In this document: in pieces, positions 48,349-56,931 of the stretch | How the letters are laid out: the number at the start of each line of letters is the position of its first letter | Position numbering within the stretch: the first letter of the stretch is position 1 | From: Prosthecobacter sp. | GTDB lineage: Bacteria > Verrucomicrobiota > Verrucomicrobiia > Verrucomicrobiales > Verrucomicrobiaceae | Assembly (NCBI RefSeq): GCF_014879935.1 | Contig: NZ_JACSRD010000191.1 | Span: forward strand, 1-62,432 | Direction: 5' to 3' | DNA: 62,432 nucleotides | Position numbers and translations under genes: made by a program | Notes under the pieces: model-generated | What the model saw: the letters and a program-made list of their open reading frames with translations, nothing else | Told to the model about the DNA's origin: nothing | The model's database searches: none

Positions 48349-49065
48349 TCACATCGCCCCCGGTGGCGGCTCCTTCTCAGGCAACACGACCGCCTCCGCC
48401 GGAGCGGAGACTCCCTTCCCAAGACGGCCGCTGTAGAGATCGATCGCTCGTTTCGCGATGATGTCGATCACCGCAGGCTGCAGCGTCCGTGCGGCGACGT
48501 TGGAGACGGCCATGCCGGCCCACATCACGGGCGATTTGAAACGCAGCACCTGCCATACGGGCAGCAGGCGCTTGTACCATTTGTTCACCGTCAGCATCCG
48601 CTCATGCGTGGCGATCTTGTGCGTCATCTCCCAGGTCTTGATCGCCGTGCTGGCGCTGACATCCACCAATCGGCCGATGGAGCGAGTCTGCAAAAAATCG
48701 GCCACATCCATCGCCGCGAGGTGCACCGCACGCGAGAACTGGCTCAGGCCCGGCGCGAGCAGCGCCTCCGGCTTCCCCGGATGATAAATCGCCGCGATCT
48801 CCCGCACCAGCTTCGGCACCTCATCGACAAGCGGCGGCAGCCACTCAGGATTGAGGTTCTTCTGCCAGCGCAGGCGGTTCTTGCAGTCCTCCACCGCCTT
48901 TTTCGCCAGTTCGTCGGCCACGCCGCAGTCGGGAAACACATAACTCGCCAGCGCATGACGTGCCGCGCGCAAATCGGCAGCGAAACGCAGCGCCTTCCAG
49001 ATCACAATCGTTGCCGCGCCGACCAGAACTCCGGCAAAAAACGTGAAAATATGGCCCCAAGGCAT
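48349..49065 (-). CDS. Membrane-anchored hypothetical protein
   Basis: A 238-residue protein from ATG 49065 (MPWGHIFTFFAGVLVGAATI). One N-terminal membrane helix is followed by a helical domain with LVREIAAIYHPGKPEALLAPG and FSRAVHLAAMDVADFL. It vaguely resembles the region preceding the GTPase or DUF697 part of some YcjF-like membrane proteins, but no GTPase motif is present. The function is unknown. Its stop codon shares the palindrome TGATCA with the stop of the orphan heme-protein tail, showing that the two genes once met end to end. It diverges from the SDR gene. Confidence 0.6.
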   Translation of the reverse strand: MPWGHIFTFFAGVLVGAATIVIWKALRFAADLRAARHALASYVFPDCGVADELAKKAVEDCKNRLRWQKNLNPEWLPPLVDEVPKLVREIAAIYHPGKPEALLAPGLSQFSRAVHLAAMDVADFLQTRSIGRLVDVSASTAIKTWEMTHKIATHERMLTVNKWYKRLLPVWQVLRFKSPVMWAGMAVSNVAARTLQPAVIDIIAKRAIDLYSGRLGKGVSAPAEAVVLPEKEPPPGAM

Positions 49066-49172
49066 GGTCGTACCGGAAACCGTCCGCCTTGAAGTGTCAA
49101 CACGGCGAAACTGGCAAGACAGCCAGCTTGCAGCCATGCAGCGGCACGCCATAGATGCGCCACTCGCAAACC

Positions 49173-49949
49173 ATGTCCTCCATTTTCGAACTCTTCTCCC
49201 TCCAAGGCAAAACCGCTGTCGTGATCGGCGGCACCGGCGAACTCTGCGGCGCCATCGCCGAAGGCTATGCCTCCGCAGGGGCGGAAGTCGTGCTCGTCGG
49301 CCGTGACCAGACGAAGGCGGAGAAGCGTCTCGACGCCATTCATGCCGCCGGAGGACGCGCCTACTTCCTCCCCACCGACGCCAGCCGCAAAGCCGACCTG
49401 CAGATCCTGCTCGACCAGGTGCTGGAGCGGTCCGGCGGCTGCCACATTCTCGTGAACGGCGCTGGCGTGAACTCGCCCACACCCTTCCTCGACATTCCCG
49501 AAGAGGAATACGACCGCATCATGAACATCAACACGAAGGCGGTCTTCCTCGCCTGCCAGGTGTTCGGGAAATACTTCGTCGATCACAAAATCGCCGCCTC
49601 CATCGTCAATCTCGGCTCCATGTCCGGCTTGATCCCGCTCAGCCGCGTGTTCACCTACTCGATGAGCAAGGGCGCGGTGCACAACCTCAGCAAGAACCTC
49701 GCCCGCGAATGGGCGCCGCTCGGCATCCGCGTGAACACGCTCGTGCCCGGCTTCTTCCCCGCCGAGCAGAACAAAAAAGTGCTCACGCCCGACCGCGTCG
49801 CCAAAATCATGGGCCACACGCCGATGAACCGCTTTGGCGAAGCCAAGGAACTCGTCGCCGCCGCCCTCCTCCTCGCCGGCGCAGGCAGTTCCTTCATCAC
49901 CGGCCATGAAATGGTCGTCGATGGCGGATATTCGTCGATGACGATTTAG
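49173..49949 (+). CDS. SDR-family oxidoreductase, mannonate-oxidoreductase type
   Basis: A 258-residue protein from ATG 49173 ([20 protein letters not shown]). The cofactor motif GGTGELCG lies at 19-26, then NGAGVNS, a catalytic Ser in LGSMSG, the catalytic pair YSMSK (Tyr and Lys) and the C-terminal [10 protein letters not shown] typical of classical SDRs. The unusual GGTGELCG and FELFSLQGK beginning resemble SDR-type D-mannonate oxidoreductases (fructuronate to mannonate in uronate use). The adjacent FadR-family regulator, the subgroup that often controls uronate genes, supports that role. It is an inference; sugar-alcohol dehydrogenase is the alternative. Confidence 0.88.
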   Translation: MSSIFELFSLQGKTAVVIGGTGELCGAIAEGYASAGAEVVLVGRDQTKAEKRLDAIHAAGGRAYFLPTDASRKADLQILLDQVLERSGGCHILVNGAGVNSPTPFLDIPEEEYDRIMNINTKAVFLACQVFGKYFVDHKIAASIVNLGSMSGLIPLSRVFTYSMSKGAVHNLSKNLAREWAPLGIRVNTLVPGFFPAEQNKKVLTPDRVAKIMGHTPMNRFGEAKELVAAALLLAGAGSSFITGHEMVVDGGYSSMTI

Positions 49950-49955
49950 TCCGTG

Positions 49956-50126
49956 GGCCGGATGTGTTTGGCGCAAGGACGTATCTCCAACACCTGAGAG
50001 TCCTTCGCCAAACTATCCGGCCACAGCGCGTGGCATTCCGCATCGGACGCGCATGGCCAAACCGCCGGATAGTTCGGTGTCCCCTTCATCGGCTGACGAC
50101 ATGTTTCCCGCCGAACACATCCGGCC
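49956..50126. repeat. Large paired-hairpin REPIN-like element (family C)
   Basis: Hairpin 1 (49956-50022) pairs GGCCGGATGTGTTTGGCG with CGCCAAACTATCCGGCC and extends the stem inward with AAGGAC/GTCCTT. Hairpin 2 (50064-50126) pairs GCCGGATAGTTCGGTG with CGCCGAACACATCCGGC. The outer ends of the two hairpins are themselves inverse copies (GGCCGGATGTGTTTGGCG against GGCCGGATGTGTTCGGCG). It fills most of the SDR-to-regulator gap, starting 6 bases after the SDR stop, and could also end that transcript. The rest of the gap is the regulator's leader. Confidence 0.75.
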
Positions 50127-50181
50127 TGCGCTAATTTCATCCGTGCCGATAAAAGCCCCGTAACCCTCCCGTATAGGCCAG

Positions 50182-50199
50182 TGGTAAGACCTCTAACCA
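50182..50199. promoter_or_regulatory. FadR/PdhR-type operator-like palindrome
   Basis: TGGTAAGACCTCTAACCA ends one base before the regulator's ATG. The TGGT...ACCA half sites match the FadR/PdhR-type GntR consensus, and the first 10 bases, TGGTAAGACC, equal most of the known E. coli PdhR box. Its position over the translation start region suggests autoregulation of the downstream FadR-family gene. Confidence 0.6.
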
Positions 50200-50200
50200 C

Positions 50201-50905
50201 ATGGCTTTCTCTTCCATCAAACCGCAGCGCAGCCTCGTCGAGGAGGTGTGCCAGCGTATCGCCTCTGAAATTCGGGATGAGATCGCCGGAGGCGATGGCT
50301 GGCTGCCACCGGAGCGTGATCTGGCTCTGAAACTGGGCGTGAGCCGACCTGTGATCCGCGAGGCAACGAAACGGCTCGAACTCCAGGGCCTGCTGGAAGT
50401 CAGGCACGGCGTCGGGACAAAGGTCGTGGACAAGCTGCACAAGCCGCTGAACGGCTCGCTGGCCTTGCTGATCCCGGATGACAAGGAGCGCCTGCGCCAG
50501 CTCATGCAGGTTCGCTTCATGATCGAGCCGGAGAACGCGCGCCTGGCCGCCGTGCATGCCACGACGACGCAAATTCGCCAATTGAAGGCCGCGTTGAAGA
50601 AACTGGAGGAAGCAGATGCCTACGACGCCGCCGTGGACGCCGACATGGCCTTTCATCGCGAGCTTGCCATCGCCTCCGGGAATCAAATCGCCGCGCTGCT
50701 GCTGCATTCGCTCTCCGATTTGATGCAGATCGGCCTCACGCGTGGCTACAGCCGTGTATCGACCACGAATGCCGTGCGCGAGCATGCGGCGATCTTGACT
50801 GCGATTGAAAAACGCGATGCCGCCGCCGCCGCAAAGGCGATGCGCGAGCATCTGAGCACCGCTGAACTCGATCTGGCGCTGCCGAAGACAAAGAAAGCCC
50901 GCTGA
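50201..50905 (+). CDS. FadR-subfamily GntR transcriptional regulator
   Basis: A 234-residue protein. A winged helix-turn-helix (about 10-75) includes LPPERDLALKLGVSRPVIRE and GLLEVRHGVGT. A helical FCD ligand domain (about 95-220) includes DADMAFHRELA and REHAAILTAIEKRD, whose Asp and His residues form the metal site of this subfamily. Ligands are typically carboxylates or sugar acids, fitting the neighbouring SDR. An operator-like palindrome lies immediately upstream of the ATG. The PSD1 gene starts 2 bases after its stop, so it may control the downstream PSD1-DUF1501 pair as well. Confidence 0.92.
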   Translation: MAFSSIKPQRSLVEEVCQRIASEIRDEIAGGDGWLPPERDLALKLGVSRPVIREATKRLELQGLLEVRHGVGTKVVDKLHKPLNGSLALLIPDDKERLRQLMQVRFMIEPENARLAAVHATTTQIRQLKAALKKLEEADAYDAAVDADMAFHRELAIASGNQIAALLLHSLSDLMQIGLTRGYSRVSTTNAVREHAAILTAIEKRDAAAAAKAMREHLSTAELDLALPKTKKAR

Positions 50906-50907
50906 AC

Positions 50908-53900
50908 ATGAGAACGAGCCTTCAACGCCTATTCGTCGCCCCCTCACCCCTGCCCTCTCCCCGAAGATATTCTTGGGAGATGACGACCATCTGCGGCGGG
51001 GAGAGGGAGATCACGTTCGAGCCACCGCAAAACGAAACTCTTCTCCCCGCCCCTGATGGCCATTTCAGCCCAGCCCGCTTCGGGGAGAGGTCGGGTGAGG
51101 GGCTGAAATCAAAGGCACTCATTCTCTCATCGCTTCTTCTCGCAACCACAGCATTCGCGGTCGAATCTGATGCCGCGAAGCTATTTCACGAGCAAGTAGC
51201 TCCAATCTTGGTGAAGAACTGCGTCGAGTGTCACAACGACGTGACGACGAAAGGCGGGCTGAACATGGAAACGCTCGAAACGACCCTGAAAGGCGGCGAC
51301 AGCGGCGCGGCCCTCATTCCAGGCCAGGCGATGGAATCTCTTCTCCACACGATGATCGTGCCGGAATCTGCGGGCGAGAAGCCCGAGATGCCGAAGAAGA
51401 AGCCTGCACTGTCCGCCGCCGAGACTGATCTCATCAAACGCTGGATCGACTTGGGCGCGACGTGGCCGAAGGAAATCGTGCTGAAGGAGAAACCGAAGGG
51501 CGATGTGACGCACTGGGCCTTTCAGCCGCTGAAAGCTTCAAAGCACACCTCCATCGATGAATTCATCGTCGATAAGCTGAAGGAGAAGAGCTTGGCGCTG
51601 AATCCAGCCGCAGACGCGCGTACTTTCATCCGTCGCGCGAGCTTCGATTTGATCGGCCTGCCACCGACTCCCGAAGAAGTCACCGCGTTCGAGAAGGCGT
51701 TCGCCAAGGATCAAGCATCGAGCATCAAGCATCTCGTGAATCGCCTGCTAAGTTCGCCACGTTACGGCGAGCGCTGGGCGCGGCACTGGCTGGACGTGGT
51801 GCGCTTTGCGGAAAGCCATGGTTTTGAAATGAACCGCGCACGGCCGAACGCGTGGCCGTATCGCGATTATGTCATTCGTTCGCTCAATGAGGACAAGCCT
51901 TATGACCAGTTCGTGCGCGAGCAGGTCGCTGGAGATCAACTGGGCATGGACGAAGGCACGGGATTCCTCGTCGCAGGAGCGTGGGATCAGGTGAAGGGCC
52001 AGGATCCGGTGCTGCGGGCGAATCAACGGGCCGATGAGATGCACGACCTCGTGAGCACCACGGGCAGCACGTTCCTGGGCCTCACGGTGGGCTGTGCGCG
52101 TTGCCATGATCATAAATTCGATCCGGTGAGCCAGATCGATTACTACCGCATGCGTGGCATTTTCGAAGGTGTGCAGCACGCCGAGCGGGAACTGCGGCCA
52201 GCGGATGCGGAAGAGCGCCAGAAGAAGGCCGAAGGCCTTCGGAAGGAGATCGCGGCGATTGACGCGACACTGTCACGCTTCCAACCGAAGGCGCAGCTCA
52301 CGAAACGTGTGCTGGTGGATGATGATCTGCCGCCACCGACGAAACCGGAGGCGATTGGTTGCGTGCAGATCGAGCAACCAGCGAATGGAAAGCCGATTGA
52401 TTACTCGCCAGGCACGGAGGCTGGCCAACTGTCTGATCCGGGTGATTCAACCCGGCTGCCGAACCTCGGCGAGAGCTACCGCTACTGGAGCGCAAAGACC
52501 GATGAAGCGGGCAAAGACTTCTTCTCGTGGAATCCACGGGTGAGCGGCAAGCAACGCATCTGGCTCTCGTGGGGTGCCTGGACGACACATGCGCGGGATG
52601 CACGCTATATTCTCGATCTCGACGGCGATGCGAACACGAAGGACGATCAGAAGGAGATCGCCTCAGTGGATCAAAGCAAGTTTGCAGACGGCAGCGGCGC
52701 GATTCCACAGCAGAAGCGCTGGAGCGGCTTCAAATACGCGGGAACGCATTTGCTGACGAAGGATTCGATTCTCATCCTGCGCAGCGGCAAGCAAGGCGGC
52801 CCCACAGTGGCGGACGCGGTGCTATTTGAAGAAGCGGCGGATACGCAGCCTGCCTCCCAGCCGCATCTGCGTGCGCCGGTGACGCATCTGGCGAATCACG
52901 AGAGCTTTGATGCCGTGAAGGCGAAGTTTGTGCGCTTCACGATCAACGCGACGAACGGCGGGCAGCCGTGCATTGATGAGCTGGAGGTCTTTGCAGGCGG
53001 CAAGAACGTCGCGCTGGCGAAGAAACGAGCCAAGGTGACGGCTTCGGATGTTTTTGCCGATGGTGCGAACTTGATTCACCAGATCGCGCATGCCAATGAC
53101 GGGCTGTATGGCAACGCAAAGAGCTGGATCGCGAAAGGAGCCAAGGGCTGGCTTCAAATCGAGCTGCCGCGTGAGGAGACGCTCAGCAGCGTGGTTTGGA
53201 GCCGGGATCGGAACGAGAAAGGCAAAGTGTATCAGGATCGTCTGGCGACTGATTATGTCGTCGAAACGTCGCTGGATGGAAAGGCGTGGAATGCGGTGGC
53301 TTCATCGGCCGACAGGCTGCCAGCGGAGTATCGCGACCGAATTCGTGACATTCCGACCTTGAGCGGCGTGTCGGGCGAAAATGCCGCCGAGGTGAAGAAA
53401 CACAGCGAACGGCGGGCGACGCTGCAACGTGAGCTGAAGGAGCTGACGAGCTTTCCGATGGCCTACCTCGGCAAGTTTGAGCAACCAGGGCCAACCTTCC
53501 GCCTGCATCGCGGTGACCCGATGTCGCCGAAGGAAGAGATCTCGCCGGGTGGGCTGTCGCAGTTCGGTGCGAAGCTGGATCTGGCCAAAGACACGCCCGA
53601 ATCGGAACGACGCGTGGCTTTGGCAAAATGGCTGGCCGATCCAAAGAATCCGCTCACGGCTCGTGTGATGGTGAACCGCCTGTGGCATTACCACTTCGGC
53701 ACGGGGATCGTCGATACGCCGAGTGATCTTGGCTTCAACGGCGGCAAACCTTCGCATCCTGAGTTGCTGGACTGGCTGGCGGGGGAATTCATGAAGCGAG
53801 GCTGGAGTTTGAAGGAGATGCATCGGCTGATCATGAACTCGGCGGCGTATCGGCAGTCGAGCGACGCGAATGACGCGGCTTTGAAGGCCGATTCAGGCTC

Positions 53901-54441
53901 GCGGCTGTTGTGGCGCTTTCCAACGCATCGCATCGAAGCGGAGCCGCTGCGGGACACGATCCTGGCGGTGAGCGGCGTGCTCGATCTGACCATGGGCGGG
54001 CCGGGATTCGACTTGTTCGAGCCGAATGACAACTACGTGAAGGTGTACCAGTCGAAGCAGGAGTTTGGCCCCGACACGTTCCGGCGCATGATTTATCAGA
54101 GCAAGCCGCGGGTGCAGCTCGATGACACCTTCGGTGCGTTCGATGTGCCGGACGCGGGCCAGATCGCTCCGCGACGCACGTCGAGCACGACGCCGTTGCA
54201 GGCGCTGAATTTCCTCAACAGCACGTTTGCGATGCAGCAGGCCGGCTTGTTTGCCGCGAGGGTCGAAAAAGAGGCTGGCAAGGCGGCGGAGGTTCAGGTG
54301 AAGCGGGCGTTTCAACTGGCCTACCAGCGTGATCCGCGTGCGGATGAGCTCGATGCGTCCATGAAGCTGATTTCCGAGCACGGGCTGGCGATGTTTTGCC
54401 GGGCGCTGTTCAACACGAGCGAATTCATGACGATTTACTGA
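50908..54441 (+). CDS. PSCyt1/PSCyt2/PSD1 cytochrome-domain protein, partner of DUF1501
   Basis: Up to 1177 residues. Domain order as in the 8529 gene: heme motif CVECH, DUF1549 (RRASFDLIGLPPTPEEV, RWARHWLDVVRFAESHG), CARCH, then an extra beta-sandwich-like region (about 660-790, with FTINATNGGQPCIDELEVFA), then DUF1553 ([32 protein letters not shown]). The start is doubtful. ATG 50908 gives 65 residues encoded mostly by a palindromic element, whereas LKSKALILSSLLLATTAFA from CTG 51103 is a perfect signal peptide whose Met appears lost. It lies 2 bases after the FadR-type gene and 9 before the DUF1501 gene, forming an operon. Confidence 0.88.
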   Translation: MRTSLQRLFVAPSPLPSPRRYSWEMTTICGGEREITFEPPQNETLLPAPDGHFSPARFGERSGEGLKSKALILSSLLLATTAFAVESDAAKLFHEQVAPILVKNCVECHNDVTTKGGLNMETLETTLKGGDSGAALIPGQAMESLLHTMIVPESAGEKPEMPKKKPALSAAETDLIKRWIDLGATWPKEIVLKEKPKGDVTHWAFQPLKASKHTSIDEFIVDKLKEKSLALNPAADARTFIRRASFDLIGLPPTPEEVTAFEKAFAKDQASSIKHLVNRLLSSPRYGERWARHWLDVVRFAESHGFEMNRARPNAWPYRDYVIRSLNEDKPYDQFVREQVAGDQLGMDEGTGFLVAGAWDQVKGQDPVLRANQRADEMHDLVSTTGSTFLGLTVGCARCHDHKFDPVSQIDYYRMRGIFEGVQHAERELRPADAEERQKKAEGLRKEIAAIDATLSRFQPKAQLTKRVLVDDDLPPPTKPEAIGCVQIEQPANGKPIDYSPGTEAGQLSDPGDSTRLPNLGESYRYWSAKTDEAGKDFFSWNPRVSGKQRIWLSWGAWTTHARDARYILDLDGDANTKDDQKEIASVDQSKFADGSGAIPQQKRWSGFKYAGTHLLTKDSILILRSGKQGGPTVADAVLFEEAADTQPASQPHLRAPVTHLANHESFDAVKAKFVRFTINATNGGQPCIDELEVFAGGKNVALAKKRAKVTASDVFADGANLIHQIAHANDGLYGNAKSWIAKGAKGWLQIELPREETLSSVVWSRDRNEKGKVYQDRLATDYVVETSLDGKAWNAVASSADRLPAEYRDRIRDIPTLSGVSGENAAEVKKHSERRATLQRELKELTSFPMAYLGKFEQPGPTFRLHRGDPMSPKEEISPGGLSQFGAKLDLAKDTPESERRVALAKWLADPKNPLTARVMVNRLWHYHFGTGIVDTPSDLGFNGGKPSHPELLDWLAGEFMKRGWSLKEMHRLIMNSAAYRQSSDANDAALKADSGSRLLWRFPTHRIEAEPLRDTILAVSGVLDLTMGGPGFDLFEPNDNYVKVYQSKQEFGPDTFRRMIYQSKPRVQLDDTFGAFDVPDAGQIAPRRTSSTTPLQALNFLNSTFAMQQAGLFAARVEKEAGKAAEVQVKRAFQLAYQRDPRADELDASMKLISEHGLAMFCRALFNTSEFMTIY
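50940..51102. repeat. Palindromic element (family D) fused to the start of a PSD1 gene
   Basis: The ends are inverse copies: CCCCTCACCC...CTCTCCCCGAAG (50940-50966) and CTTCGGGGAGAGG...GGGTGAGGGG (51078-51102), with a 2-base length difference. Inside, CCCTCTCCCCG pairs with CGGGGAGAGGG, and a second CTCCCCG/CGGGGAG stem lies on the right. The element encodes an Pro/Arg/Glu-rich stretch if translated. It ends exactly before CTG-AAA-TCA, the apparent start of the PSD1 signal peptide. Confidence 0.7.
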
Positions 54442-54450
54442 TTCACGGCC

Positions 54451-55902
54451 ATGCAAACGCACCTTCTCTCACGTCGAAACTTCCTGAACCACACGGTCAG
54501 CGGGCTGAGCAGCATCGCGTTGTCGTCGCTGCTGGCGAACAAAGGGCTGCTGGCGAATGAGCCGATCCGGCCGCTGATCGATCCGGCGCGTCCGTATGCG
54601 CCGAGACCGCCGCATTTTGTCCCGAAGGCGAAAAATGTGCTCATGATCTTTTGCTCGGGGGCGATCAGCCATGTGGACACGTTTGATTACAAGCCGGAGC
54701 TGGTGAAACGCCACGGCATGCCGCTGCCAGGCGCGGCGGATTTGATCACGTTCCAAGGGGCGCAGGGGAATCTGGTGAAGCCGCTGTGGGAGTTCAAGCC
54801 GCGTGGCCAAAGCGGGAAGATGATCAGCGATCTGGTGCCAAAGATCGCCGAGTTCGCGGACGACATGTGCTTCATCCACTCGATGACGGCGAAGTCGAAC
54901 ACGCACGGTCCGGCGGAAAACCAGATGAGCACGGGCTACATCCTCGACGGCTTCCCCGGCATCGGCTCCTGGGTGACGTATGCGCTGGGCTCGGAGTGCG
55001 ACGACATGCCGGCCTTCGTGGCGATTCCCGATCCGCGTGGCGTGCCGCAGATCGGCTCACGGCACTGGAACTCGGCGTTTTTGCCAGCGGTGTTTCAGGG
55101 CACGGCCTTCAACGCGAGCAAACCAATCCCGAACCTGCTGCGGCCAATGACCGTGAGCGAGTCGGCGGATCGCGATACGCGGAAGCTGGTGAGCTTTTTG
55201 AATCAACGTCAGGCCGCGGAGCATCCGGCGGACAGTGATCTGGCGGCGCGGATCGCGTCTTATGAACTCGCGGCGCGGATGCAGATCGCGGCCTCCGAGG
55301 TCGGCAACATGGCAGGCGAGAGCAAGGCGACGCTGGATCTCTACGGCGTGAACGACAGCAACGAGAACAAGGCGGGGTTCGCGAAGAACTGCCTGCTGGC
55401 GCGGCGTTTGATCGAGCGCGGGGTGCGATTCGTGCAGCTTTTCAACGGCGCTTACGCCATGGGCGAAGGCGTGGGCAACTGGGACGGCCACAAGACGATC
55501 GAGAAACAGTATTCGGTGCATGGGCCGATCCTCGACCAGCCGGTGGCCGGGCTGCTGAAGGACCTGAAGGCTCGTGGACTGCTCCAGGACACACTGGTGG
55601 CTTTTGTGACCGAGTTTGGCCGCATGCCGACCTTCCAGAAGGGCGCGAACGGCCGCGATCACAATCCAAAGGGCTTCACCGTCTGGCTGGCCGGTGCTGG
55701 GGTGAAAAAAGGCTTCAGCTACGGGGCCACGGACGAATTTGGTTACCAGGCCGCTGAGAAGGTGGTGACCATTTACGACCTGCACGCCACGATCCTGCAT
55801 TTGCTGGGCATCGACCACGAGCGACTGAGCTACTACAACAACGGCATCGAACGCCGGCTCACGGACGTGCATGGACATGTGATCCGGGAGGTGCTGGGGT
55901 GA
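54451..55902 (+). CDS. TAT-exported DUF1501 protein
   Basis: A 483-residue protein with a twin-arginine signal (LSRRNFLNHTVSGLSSIALS). The DUF1501 body has GAISHVDTFDYKPEL, MTAKSNTHGPAENQMSTGY, DGHKTIEKQYSVHG and FVTEFGRMPTFQKG, the alkaline-phosphatase/sulfatase-like fold of the family with several Asp and His likely to bind metal. DUF1501 and PSD1 genes occur as pairs throughout planctomycetes and Verrucomicrobia; the joint function in periplasmic glycan use is assumed, not proven. It lies 9 bases downstream of its PSD1 partner. Confidence 0.93.
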   Translation: MQTHLLSRRNFLNHTVSGLSSIALSSLLANKGLLANEPIRPLIDPARPYAPRPPHFVPKAKNVLMIFCSGAISHVDTFDYKPELVKRHGMPLPGAADLITFQGAQGNLVKPLWEFKPRGQSGKMISDLVPKIAEFADDMCFIHSMTAKSNTHGPAENQMSTGYILDGFPGIGSWVTYALGSECDDMPAFVAIPDPRGVPQIGSRHWNSAFLPAVFQGTAFNASKPIPNLLRPMTVSESADRDTRKLVSFLNQRQAAEHPADSDLAARIASYELAARMQIAASEVGNMAGESKATLDLYGVNDSNENKAGFAKNCLLARRLIERGVRFVQLFNGAYAMGEGVGNWDGHKTIEKQYSVHGPILDQPVAGLLKDLKARGLLQDTLVAFVTEFGRMPTFQKGANGRDHNPKGFTVWLAGAGVKKGFSYGATDEFGYQAAEKVVTIYDLHATILHLLGIDHERLSYYNNGIERRLTDVHGHVIREVLG

Positions 55903-55977
55903 AAATTCCGTTTGCTTTCCGTCCTGAAGTCTCCACCATGCGCGTCCCCAAAACCTGACCCCACACTGATCCGAATC

Positions 55978-56223
55978 ATGGCCGTTGTCCTCCGTCTCCG
56001 CAAAGAAGGTGCCAAGCACCGTCCGGTGTTCCGTATTGTCGCCGCCGACAAGCGTTTCCCGAAGGAAGGCCGTTTCCTCGAAATCCTTGGCACTTATGAC
56101 CCGCAGAAGGGCCTCAAGGGTGCGACGGTGAATCTGGATCGTGTGAATGCCTGGATCTCCCAAGGTGCGAAGCCTTCCGAAACGGTGGCCAGCATCATCA
56201 AGACCGCTTCCGTTTCGGCCTAA
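55978..56223 (+). CDS. rpsP: 30S ribosomal protein S16
   Basis: An 81-residue protein from ATG 55978 (MAVVLRLRKEGAKHRPVFRI), with VAADKRFPKEGRFLEILGTYDP and VNLDRVNAWISQGAKPSETV matching bS16 throughout. The frame is open 22 codons upstream without similarity. It is followed after 6 bases by a KH-domain gene, a common rpsP-khpA pairing; rimM, trmD and ffh, frequent partners elsewhere, are absent here. Confidence 0.97.
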   Translation: MAVVLRLRKEGAKHRPVFRIVAADKRFPKEGRFLEILGTYDPQKGLKGATVNLDRVNAWISQGAKPSETVASIIKTASVSA

Positions 56224-56229
56224 ACCGCC

Positions 56230-56544
56230 ATGGACGCGCCGGAAGCCCTCCGCGAGTTCCTTTCGTATGTGGTGGCGAACCTGATCGACCACCCGCAGCA
56301 GGCGACCATCGCCATCGGCACCAACGTGAACGGGGCCGTCACCTATCGGGTCCAACTGGCCCAGGAGGATGTGCGTCACGTGATTGGCAAAAACGGCATG
56401 ACCGTGAGCGCCATCCGCTCCCTGCTCAACACGGCGGCAGCCAAGCACGGGATCAAAATCTCCCTGAAAGTGGGATCGGCGAAGGAAGAGGATGCCGAAG
56501 CGGCGTCTGGGCCCAGCAGTGATCCACCACCGGCTGCCGAGTAG
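56230..56544 (+). CDS. khpA: KhpA-like KH-domain RNA-binding protein
   Basis: A 104-residue protein. The KH signature VIGKNGMTVSAIRSLLNTAA gives the RNA-binding GxxG loop (GKNG). The N-terminal helix LREFLSYVVANLIDHPQQ is typical of KhpA/YlqC, and the acidic, Pro-rich C-terminal tail is extra. KhpA proteins bind many RNAs and influence cell length in other bacteria. It is co-transcribed with rpsP (6-base gap) and convergent with crcB. Confidence 0.9.
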   Translation: MDAPEALREFLSYVVANLIDHPQQATIAIGTNVNGAVTYRVQLAQEDVRHVIGKNGMTVSAIRSLLNTAAAKHGIKISLKVGSAKEEDAEAASGPSSDPPPAAE

Positions 56545-56549
56545 TTCTT

Positions 56550-56927
56550 TCACCCGCATTTTCCGCCCGCCCACCAGCCCAAGGCGGCCGCTGTGACGCC
56601 CAGCACGACGCTGCCGATGGCATTCAGCAATGCGAGCCAGGAGTGTTGGTTGATCATGAGCAGCCATGAGTCGTTCATGAAGGTGGAAAAGGTCGTGTAG
56701 CCGCCCAGAACCCCGGTGGCCGCGAACAGCCAGGGACCGCTGCCTTTGTCCTTCATGGCAGGCAGGGCGAAGAGGAACCCGAGCAGGAAGCTGCCGAGAA
56801 GGTTCGCCGCCAGCACGCCCCACGGGAAGACCGACTTCGGCAGCAGTCGCGCCACGCCGATGACCGTCAGGTAACGCAGCACCGAGCCGATGCCGCCGCC
56901 GAGGAAGACGAAAAGAAGGTTGCGCAT
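56550..56927 (-). CDS. crcB: Fluoride exporter CrcB/Fluc
   Basis: A 125-residue protein with four membrane segments. GGIGSVLRYL, WGVLAANLLGSFLLG and the pore motif GGYTTFSTF (Phe box) identify the dual-topology fluoride channel, which exports toxic F- as a dimer. It is a single gene, so it should form a homodimer. No fluoride riboswitch is visible directly upstream; it lies 4 bases after the stop of the small membrane-protein gene and is probably transcribed with that gene and the permease gene. Confidence 0.95.
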   Translation of the reverse strand: MRNLLFVFLGGGIGSVLRYLTVIGVARLLPKSVFPWGVLAANLLGSFLLGFLFALPAMKDKGSGPWLFAATGVLGGYTTFSTFMNDSWLLMINQHSWLALLNAIGSVVLGVTAAALGWWAGGKCG

Positions 56928-56931
56928 GGTT

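Noticed and set aside
56928..56931. Fluoride riboswitch in front of crcB
   Set aside because: Only four bases separate crcB from the upstream gene, and no conserved riboswitch core was recognised upstream of the operon.
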